Shown here in pieces: positions 56,182 through 64,000 of a stretch of 64,000 bases of DNA. Both the position numbers and the translations under genes were made by a program. Numbering within the stretch: the stretch's first letter is position 1; every line of letters starts with the position of its first letter. The stretch comes from Strobilurus pachycystidiatus (Eukaryota; Basidiomycota; Agaricomycetes; Agaricales; Physalacriaceae). The stretch is from contig JAHLMK010000004.1 of the NCBI GenBank assembly GCA_019915135.1, positions 248,001-312,000 of the forward strand. Reading direction: 5' to 3'. The notes beneath the pieces are model-generated. The model was not told where the DNA came from. It searched no databases and saw only the letters and a list, made by a program, of their open reading frames with translations.

Positions 56182-57555
56182 ATGGACTCCAACGTCGCCG
56201 AGGCCAGTTCGAGCAAGAGGAAGCTCTCTCTGAGCGGCCCAGCCGACAACGCGGAGCACAAGAAGCAGAAGCTGGCGGACGCCTCCAGCGACGTGCAGCT
56301 CGAGCGGGACGATGCTTTCTACTTCGATGATGGCAGCTGCGTGCTCTTGATTGAGCACACTCTATTCAACGTAAGACTTGTTTATCAGCTGTCAACAAAC
56401 TGACCGGGGCTGCTCCATGTAGGTCCACCGAAGCATTCTGTCCAAGGATAACTCTACGTTCGAAGGACTCTTCAGTCTACCGCAGGGCGACCTACCTTCG
56501 GAAGGCTCGTCGGACGAGCATCCCATCCATCTCTCCGGGGATAGCGTCGCAGAATTCAAGAACTTTCTGTGGGCTTTGTATGCGCTGTAAGCCCCCCTCT
56601 CTCCCGTCAGAACACTCACTCAACAAAGAGCAGTCCATCCGATATATCCAAGATCAGCAAACCACCCAACACCGACATAGTCAAGCTTCTCGACATAACC
56701 CACATTGCCAACAAATACACCTTCAAATCCACCGAATCCTGGGCACTGGATGTCATCCAAGATTACCTTCTCTTCCGCTCCTCCCCACAGCAGCTCGACA
56801 ACGCCACTCGAGGCTCCCAAAGGGACCAAATTCTCGGTCGTACCGACAGGGAGAACATTGCTCTCCTTGAACGCCTCGCCCGCGTGGCACACCGGTGCCG
56901 CCGCCCCCGCCTTATGTCCATCACCACCAACATTCTCCGGCAGAGCTGGTCGCTCTCCCCTCGCTACATCCACTGCGCCATGACCCTCGCCGACGAGCTC
57001 TCCATTCCCCGTCTCCGCGGCGACGTCTACTACGAGATGATGAAAAAGCCCTTCGTCGTCGTCAAACGCAATGTCACCCTGCGAGAGGGCGACGTTGACC
57101 CCGAAGGGCGGCTCGTCATCAGCGCAGCGCAGCACTACCGCATCCTCGCGGGGTACCGCACGCTCTCCCGCATGTGGTCCGAGGTTCAGACCACCCAGGG
57201 CCCGGACTTTAGCCATCAGTGCGTAACGAGCTTACCGGACAATTGTGCTATGCGGTGGAAGCATAATTGGGAGACGGCGTGCAGGGAGACGAGCGTGTCG
57301 TCCATTGAGCCGGGGGAAATTCTGGGGAGGTTGAAGGCCGTGCAGACCTCTTTTGAGCGCTTTGGGACGAGTGCGTATTCTTTTGGAGGTGGTGGAGGGT
57401 TCAATGGAGGGTTTCCTAACAGCGCATGGGGTCCGGCTACGCACACGCCCCAACATACCCCATGTTTTGCTGCTGTGAAGCAGAAGGTGGTCGACTTCAT
57501 CAAGTCTGTGGAGAAGAAACTCCCGGAGATATTTTCTGTCGATCTTGAACTTTAG
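56182..57555 (+). CDS. BTB/POZ domain protein
   Basis: Three exons (56182-56370, 56423-56586, 56634-57555) give 424 residues. The Lys/Arg-rich start (SKRKLSLSGPADNAEHKKQK) could be a nuclear localisation signal. The BTB core follows: RDDAFYFDDGSCVLLIEHTLFNVHRSILSKDNSTFEGLFSLP, then DSVAEFKNFLWALYAL and DIVKLLDITHIANKYTFKSTESWALDVIQDYL. The rest is a conserved helical region of mushroom BTB proteins (LLERLARVAHRCRRPRLMS, REGDVDPEGRLVISAAQHYR). The C-terminal part is Gly/Asn-rich near 57385 and ends in a helix (FAAVKQKVVDFIKSVEKKLPEIF). BTB domains mediate dimerisation and Cullin-3 or transcription-factor contacts. A decayed paralog lies at 36.9-38.2 kb. Confidence 0.92.
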
Positions 57556-57931
57556 TTTTGTGCATTTTTCGTATGTGTTACTTCCTATCTTAGGCTCAAT
57601 CTGGCGCGTTTACCTACTGACTTATCAACAACTGTAAAATCACTGCTTTTCTCGATGGCTTTTCTCGAAAGACTGAGTGAATTTGCAGGAGTAATTCTGC
57701 CTGTACCGCGTTGAGCCGGTGTTCCTGCTGGAGGGACCGACCGTGCATCTTAGTCTATGTATCTATTCCATGGCCGTGCCGGAGGGGACGGTGTAATATG
57801 TTACAGGTGATATTGACGAACAGTCGACATTTTGACACCTTCAAAGCAACGTAAATCATGTCATGGTACTCATGTATAGTGCTTTTCTACTATAGCTTCT
57901 GTTCATATTACATTCTTCAGTACACTATTCA
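57556..57931. other. Convergent 3' region
   Basis: 376 bases between two convergent genes. No coding frame is supported. A repeated GACATTTTGACACC-like stretch is AT-rich, compatible with 3' ends. Confidence 0.4.
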
Positions 57932-59568
57932 TCAGTACACAATACAATCTCCGTAGTCAAAGATCATCTGTGCAACCACAACAAAGCCTCCGATAGCTGG
58001 TGTTGCGAATAATAGCCTAAGACAGATGTCCGCGCATACACTGAGCAAGGATGTCGTTCTTTCTGTCCTATTTAACACGTCCACGTCCATGCGAAGCCCA
58101 AACCTCAGCCCATATAAACTTCCGAAAGCCAGCCAGGCCATGGTCCAGACACGCTGGGCCACCGTACTGTCCCCACTATCAAAGTGACTGAGGCCGCCTA
58201 TAATGGCGAGTGGGACCCCAATAGCGAGAATAACAGCCAACACGAGATGTATGGTGACAGAGCGGTCATACGGACGAAGCCAAGGGCAGCCAAAGAATGA
58301 ACGGCTCAGCCTCTTGAGCCAAGGAGGGAGGTGTGGGACGGGCCTGCACTGGAAAGGCGCACATGCCGGTACTATGATGTCGGTGTCGTGGTCATGAAGG
58401 CATGGGTCAGAGTCTACGTTGATAGTCGGGCCAAATTGCGTAGTCACGCTGGCCTTTCCCTCATCCCCGTCGACGCAAAGATGCACGGTCTGCCCCTCAT
58501 TCAGAGGAACAAGTGTCCCCATCGTTCCGTCGAAGCTTTTCCCATGCACACGCTCAACCTCGTTCATCACATCCGAGCGAACGATGAAGACCGACGGATA
58601 CGCCGGCATGAAAAGACCGGCAAAGAGGTTGACGACCGACATCACCACGTACGGAGCCACAGTCAAGGAAAATGCAGCATAACCGTATCGCTGTATTTGA
58701 TCTCCTCGAGCTGAGGAGAACAGTGTATACGAGGCATAGATGGTTTGAACGATGGCAACGACGATTTTTGCGCTGTCGAGGGAAGCGGGGATGCGGAAGC
58801 TGGGCTCGGCAATATTGCAAGAGACCACGGCGTTTGGAGGAACAAAGGTGTATGCGTAACCTCGAGGGAGAGACTGTGTACCACCATGTATGCGACGAGT
58901 TAACTCGAGACGGTGTCGAGGGGGGATTATGTCAATGAATCTCGATCCAGGGAAGAGTCGAGGAGCGCGCAGAGCTTTAGATTGCTGGACTTTCCATTTC
59001 GCTTTGGCGGTACTGAGGGATCTACAAGGGATCGATCGTTATTCAGAGTCTTATTCCTAGCGGCTTTGAGAGCTTACCTATTCGCCTGGACACCGAAGAC
59101 CGGCTGCCCAGCCACAGGCCTCCATTCATTTGTACGCACGACCATGCACAACGCGCCTGCAGCTGCAGCTCTCTCCAGGTCTCCCTCCTTCCTGTTCCTC
59201 GTTACCAGAATCCCTCTGGCAATACTGTTCAAACCACGCGATACGCCCGCCGCAGGAAACAGAAATGCCGTCACAAAGTTCAGCGCTTGATGATACAGCG
59301 GCTCTCCGGGTAAAGTGTGCGTAGTCGCGGCGTGTGTGAAATAGTTGGCGAGTATGAATGAGAAGACCGTGTACCCAGTGGCGGGCTTGCAAAGTAGATT
59401 CGACTCTCCATGGTCCGTTATGCTGGGGGGAAGCGTGATATTTCCCGCCGCAGTGAGGATGACTGGTGTGGTTGAGACCGGCGGGATGAGAGTCGATGAT
59501 AGAAAGAGGCCGAGACCAGTCCAAGCCATAGCGAAGGAAGGCTGTAAAAAGGACCACAATGAAGTCAT
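57932..59568 (-). CDS. Multi-pass membrane protein of unknown function
   Basis: Two main exons on the minus strand: MTSLWSFLQPSFAMAWTGLG (from 59568) through GALCMVVRTNEWRPVAGQPVFGVQANR, then an intron of about 55 bases at about 59,024-59,078, then SLSTAKAKWKVQQSKALRAP…, ending IFDYGDCIVY at 57932. Hydrophobic segments include MAWTGLGLFLSSTLIPPVS, GYTVFSFILANYF, IVVAIVQTIYASYTLF, AAFSLTVAPYVVMSVVNLFAGLF, HLVLAVILAIGVPLAIIGGL, WTMAWLAFGSLYGLRFGL and FATPAIGGFVVVAQMI. A Cys-containing loop (CLHDHDTD…CAPFQCRP) lies between spans. I do not recognise a named family. The 5' end is uncertain: an upstream ATG in another frame at 59605 could belong to a tiny first exon. Confidence 0.78.
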
Positions 59569-60190
59569 TGCCGGCAATCAGGCTCATGATATCGATATAT
59601 AGCATTGTGAGAAGAGAAAGCCCCCTTGGGAACCCTTATGGTCCGAATTCGGGGTAATGGTTCGTGCTTCATAAAGCGCAACCATCGCATCAGGTCATGA
59701 CGGTCGATGTAGCCCAGACCTGAAGCAAGACCCGTTCGCGTGGTCGTCGTTAAACTTTGCAAGTTGTACTCGGATCAAATTCAAATTGAAATGGCATCCG
59801 CGAACACGTGCAACGTGCTAGACGAACCCTCTCCGAGGCCAAAAGTACCGATCGAGTAGAACAAAAGGATTATCAACCTGTAGAGTTGGATACTTCTACT
59901 CATATCCCCTGATTAAATTCCTCTTCCAAAGTCAAACCTTGGGCTTCGAGAGAATGAGTCAAACACAGATACGATGCCAATTTCTTTCTTTCGCGAAACG
60001 ATAGTATATACTACATCGAGTCAAAGAAGGGTATCCAACTACTGTATGCCATTCGTATCCCGACTAACAAAATAGGTACGCGTATCGTATGTTTCATATG
60101 CAAGAATGTCGTTCTTGTGAGAGTGAATGTGATTGCCAAATTCATTAAAATTTGATCGTAATTCATATGAACTGTAAGCGAAGCAAAGCA
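59569..60190. other. Intergenic, no gene recognised
   Basis: AT-richer sequence separating the membrane-protein gene from AVL9. It has only short open frames. Confidence 0.45.
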
Positions 60191-63165
60191 TCAGAGAGCC
60201 ATACCAGTGGTCTCCCGATGCTCAGGAACAGAGTTTAATATCTCAGGCGTCGACATCTGGGACATCTGTGAGGGCGAAGAAGTAAACGGCGGAGTCGAAG
60301 CAGTGAAAGAAGGCGTCTTGGGCGTCGGTGGCGTCGTAGTGATTGCAGGCTCTGCCACCTGCGTGCTTCCTCTCGACAGCGAAAACCTCGTAGCAAATGC
60401 CCCTATTCCTGTACCCCACGACGCGAACGCCTGTCTCGGTGAAGACGTCTGCGAATGCGTAGAATCCATCGAGGTGTGTTTCGTCGAGATCTTTGGTCTG
60501 GCAGTGGCTACCGGAGAATCCGGCTCCAAGTCGGCCTTGCTGATATCAACCGGAGGTGTGCTCGCTCCGCTCTTCGTTCCCTCGCTAGCTGTCGAGGAAT
60601 TCGTCGAGGTCCTCTGCAACCATCTTCCCTTCACGCCCTCCACGGCTTTGAAAAAGTTGGCTGATCCAGCGGCAACCGTCCGTGCAACAGCTTCACGAGC
60701 AGGAGCGAGTTGCTGCTCCAGCTTCAACTCTTGAATGCCCTCCTGTAACCGAAGACCAATGTCCGTCACGACCGACACCTTCTCGTTACAAGGGTGCCTG
60801 AGCGAAATTCAGCACAATCCTTGTTGAGAAAAAAGGGAAGAAGCGAACCGTGGCTCAACGATATCAAACAGCAGCGGGTCCGTCGTCCGCTCCCAAACCT
60901 CGTATGCATTCGTGTTCTTGAACTCCGATATCCAAAGGGGATTGAAGTCTTCCGTAGAAGTGGCGTCACCGCCTATGACCGAGCCAAATAAGCGAAAGAG
61001 AAGTACCTTCCCAAGGAAACAACGAACCGGTACCACCGGTTATAATAACCCCATTCCCTTCGCCCTTGGCAACAAAGTCACGATATCGAACAGACGCCAA
61101 TGCAGCAGAAATATACTCTTCAAACTTGCACAGAGATGAGGATTTCGAGAGGATCGAGTGGATGGAGAGCTCACTTTGGTGCGAAGGTAATCATCACTGC
61201 CTTTGAATCTGGAAGCAGGAATCAGCTTGAATGAAGTAGAATAGATGGAAAACGTACTGTATTCCTGTCGGCCGTAGTGGGCCCTCCCCGTCCCAACCAT
61301 CGTTAACATCAGTGACAATGTCATCCATCCACTTCCTATCCGCTGCCGTCAGCCCTGCCGCTCGCTCCAGCTTAGGATCCCGAAACTCAAAAAGCCCAGT
61401 CTCCGTCTGTCGACATACCGTCAGTTACCACCATCAGCACACGTCGAATAGAACTGACATTGACAAGAAGATCAATATCGCTCTGCTGGGTCACAATCGA
61501 GTTTGTACTCCCACAGAGCCAGCTCCTGGTTTCCTTCAGCATGTCCATTTGTTGTAGTGGGAGGTAGGGTTGGAAGAACGCGTCTTTTCCAAAGATATCG
61601 AGCGGTAAACCAGTATATGCCATCATGCTTTTCTGGTCAGACGTCCGTAATGATGTCGGCCGCGTCAGAGAAGGTGCGCGGTTAGCCAAAGGTGGTGATC
61701 CGCAGTCGTCGAGCGTTTGTAATAACCCTAAAAACGATGAATGACCAGTCTAGGGCGCACAGGTGGGAGCTGACCAGGGAGTAACGATACCAAGGAATAC
61801 TGATATGTGCACAGACGTTCTACCGGGTGACCATAGAACATTATCTGAGGACGGCGTTAGTACGAGGAGGCGAACGAGTTACACTGGATAGCATACCCGC
61901 TTCTGTAGTATCAAAGCTTTCACTAGGATTAGTGTTCGCTGGCGGAAGGTGTGTACTAGTTCTCGGCTGTCGCACAGTCAGATAGTAGATAAAGTCGGCG
62001 GAGCGGGAACCTACAGATTGGTCCCTGGAGCATACTGAATCAATGAATTCTCTCGAAGGAATGGAGAAGACCTACCCATATAAAGCCCGCTCTCAGTCAG
62101 CTGTCCTCGTAATGCTGGCTCCAGAGTTGCCTCGAAATCATCCAGGATTTGGGTTTCGCTGAAGTCTCTGCATGACCATGAGTACTGGATGCATTCGTCG
62201 CCTGGGAATCTACCCACTTCTGATTGAACAGAGCCGTTGTAACGACGCCGAGCTTATCGCGTATCGGACCAAATACGGGCTTGGAGGCCAGCACAACCAC
62301 TGCTTTTTGGACAGTGGAACGCGTGACATTCGGCATTTTGACCAAGAGCGAAGAAGCCGCTATTTGTTGGTTACATCTGGGACAGCATCAGGAAACGCAG
62401 CGCCGCAAAAGGCAGTGTTCCGCTCACGATATCCCGAATATAGTTGTGGGGTTGGGCCCAGACGGTACCAGATGGAAATAAGAGTAATCTTCGGAGCTCT
62501 ACAGAGCAGTGAGAGTCAGAATGGGTGACAGAAGCGCGTAGCATACCAGATGGGCGCCGTCCGGAAGGGCGAGAAAAGGGATGATCTTGGCCACCTCCTC
62601 GTCGTCGAATATATCGCCCTTGGACCATTCAATCTTTGGCCCGACCTAGAGGGATGGTAAGCTGGAGTTCGCTGGAAGCTGACATGCGCACCAAATGATT
62701 GAAGTCGATTAGAGCAATGCCGAGCACCAGAGGCCCGCTCTGGGGAAGGACTAGCATCGATTCGGGCCGGGCTTTTCGGGAAGATCCTGAGGCAAAGGAT
62801 TCAGCCAGCGACTCGTTATCCATGCCGGCTGGTGCAGGCGGCGGGTAGGAGGTGACTGCCTTGGGCTCCTCGAAGACGGATGGGGCAGCAGACGTGTTGG
62901 GACTCTCGTGGTTGTCGCGATGCTCGAAGCTGATGTCGTCGGGCTCGTGGTCGGGCTCAGAGCTGATGTCGGTGTCGAGGGTGTATGGCTTGGATGCGCG
63001 CCTCGAGTCGGCTGGCAGCATAGTGTCCTGGGCATAGGCGTCATGGTCGTCGAGGTCGATGTGGGACGTCGCCGGCGACGAGAGGGATATGGAGCGCTGA
63101 GAGGCGGTGTCGCCGTCGTCTTCGTCGGTGTGGAGCTGTTTGCGGAAGGTTTGTGGGTCCGACAT
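60191..63165 (-). CDS. AVL9: AVL9-like late secretory pathway protein (DENN-type)
   Basis: A many-exon minus-strand gene. The start is MSDPQTFRKQLHTDEDDGDT at 63165; an in-frame ATG at 63198 would add 11 residues. A disordered acidic/Ser-rich head leads into the uDENN-type core: GPLVLGIALIDFNHLVVGPKIEWSKGD, FDDEEVAKIIPFLALPDGAHL, TEEDYSYFHLVPSG, IFGISCGRQIAASSLLVKMP, RSTVQKAVVVLASKPVFGPI and LVLVKALILQKRIMFYGHPVERLCTYQYSLVSLVPGLLQTL, then FGKDAFFQPYLPLQQMDML and CGSTNSIVTQQSDIDLLVN. The tail (60191-60778) has a coiled region LEQQLAPAREAVARTVAAG and is Ser/Thr/Pro-rich. Avl9 acts in export from the trans-Golgi. Conserved motifs and order fit the family without gaps. Confidence 0.93.
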
Positions 63166-63301
63166 GGTGGTAGTAAGAAGGGAAGGAGCCGTCGCCATCA
63201 AATTCACCGAGCGCGACTGGCCACGTGGGGACGATCGCTCTCTGCCTCAGCTTTGCCTCTTGTCCTCCTACCCCCATCATCTGGTCGAGTATCCCGCCGC
63301 G

Positions 63302-64000
63302 ATGCTCGACCTTTTCGCCGCTCTTTCTTTCATCTTTGCCTTCTTCTTCGCGGCGGCGGTTGCGGCTCCCTCCGCCCAGCAACAGACCGTATTGAGCGCA
63401 TTGAACCGCGATGATGATGGCAGTGGAATGCGGGGCTGGTTTGATCCTCGCATCAACGGCGGCCGATTCCTCGACGTACGCCCGCCCTCTCCATTGTCTT
63501 CGTTGGCCCCGACTAACCATCGCCGCAGTACACCAGTCCGAACCTAGGCGAGCCCTTGAACGTGATCATTTCTGGAATGTCCGACCCCTTCATCCTCACT
63601 GACGCTGGCTTCCATTATTATGCAAAGTCAGTCTGTCTCCCCTGTGAATCTTCCCTATCCTCATCCACTCAGGTCTATTGGCTTCTCAGAGGAATGCCTG
63701 GGCTTGCACTACGGACACATCCACGAGGCGGACCTCGGCGACGGCGACGGCCGCAAGGACGAGATGTTCCTCGCTCGCCAGTACTACTTCCCAGTCTGGG
63801 GCACATGCTGGGAGTCTCTGGCTGGTAAGCCCCCGCACAAACCTCCCTCGGCACCGCTCGGTACTGATCGCCGCCTAAAGGTGGAAATCACTTCCGCGCA
63901 TGGAAGCAAAACGGCTCCGACGCCAACACCGGCGCCTGGTTTCTTGGCGTCTCGCGGGAGGAGGATTCCAGCAAGAACCACAAGATTGTGCCCAACGGTT
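63302..64000 (+). CDS. Secreted/luminal protein of unknown function, 5' part
   Basis: The start ATG at 63302 encodes a signal peptide (MLDLFAALSFIFAFFFAAAV, cleaved near AVAAPSA). Exons 63302-63475, 63529-63626, about 63674-63824 and about 63880 onward join in frame and the gene runs off the window. Encoded: ALNRDDDGSGMRGWFDPRING, GRFLDYTSPNLGEPLNVIIS, GMSDPFILTDAGFHYYAKSIG, FSEECLGLHYGHIHEADLGDG, DGRKDEMFLARQYYFPVWGTC, then WESLAGGNHFRAWKQNG and GAWFLGVSREEDSSKNHKI. I recognise a conserved fungal secreted protein with the FRAWKQNG…GAWFLGVSxE pattern, but no function is known. It is divergent from AVL9, whose start is 136 bases away. Confidence 0.85.

Overview
The window is nuclear DNA from a filamentous basidiomycete, most likely a mushroom-forming Agaricomycete (a polypore-like fungus would fit). 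The reasons are short GT-AG introns of about 48-70 bases cut into nearly every gene, about half G+C, F-box and BTB gene families, polyporopepsin-type aspartic proteases, a STE3-type receptor and three intron-bearing tRNA genes. Gene models were rebuilt by hand from splice signals and reading-frame continuity; the ends of complex genes are approximate.

Layout. 1-12 kb: the 3' end of an unknown gene, an F-box gene, an intronless MmgE/PrpD enzyme with a C-terminal membrane segment, a 47-bp tandem repeat, a Gfo/Idh/MocA oxidoreductase, a second F-box gene on the minus strand and the mitochondrial glycine-cleavage T-protein. 12-25 kb: a secreted aspartic protease, a third F-box gene, a C2H2 zinc-finger protein and a VPS9-domain Rab5 exchange factor. 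25-36 kb: a very large EF-hand/ZZ-zinc-finger protein, a class I sirtuin, a STE3-like pheromone receptor, an S28 serine peptidase and tRNA-Pro. 36-49 kb: a small glycine-rich protein, a broken BTB gene, and two aspartic-protease copies in inverted orientation that flank NAXE, a multi-pass membrane protein, tRNA-Leu and a MYND-finger protein. 50-56 kb: GC-rich sequence, a small inverted-repeat element, tRNA-Glu, a gene for a Kex2-type secreted repeat-peptide precursor, and two aldo/keto reductases with C-terminal membrane anchors. 56-64 kb: an intact BTB gene, a multi-pass membrane protein, AVL9, and the start of a secreted protein gene.

The most notable object is the repeat-peptide gene at 51,349-51,803 on the minus strand. 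It has a signal peptide, two short introns, and five identical copies of the undecapeptide DPQSGIPGRPW separated by Lys-Arg. The five DNA units differ at up to about ten positions, all synonymous, which argues for selection on the peptide. This is the organisation of ascomycete alpha-factor and other Kex2-processed repeat (KEP/RiPP-type) precursors, here in a basidiomycete genome.

Most other genes are housekeeping: one-carbon and NAD(P)HX repair metabolism, endosomal and secretory trafficking (VPS9, AVL9), protein deacetylation. Local duplication is a theme: three aspartic proteases, two BTB genes (one decayed), two aldo/keto reductases, and an inverted duplication that carried promoter sequence along with the coding region.
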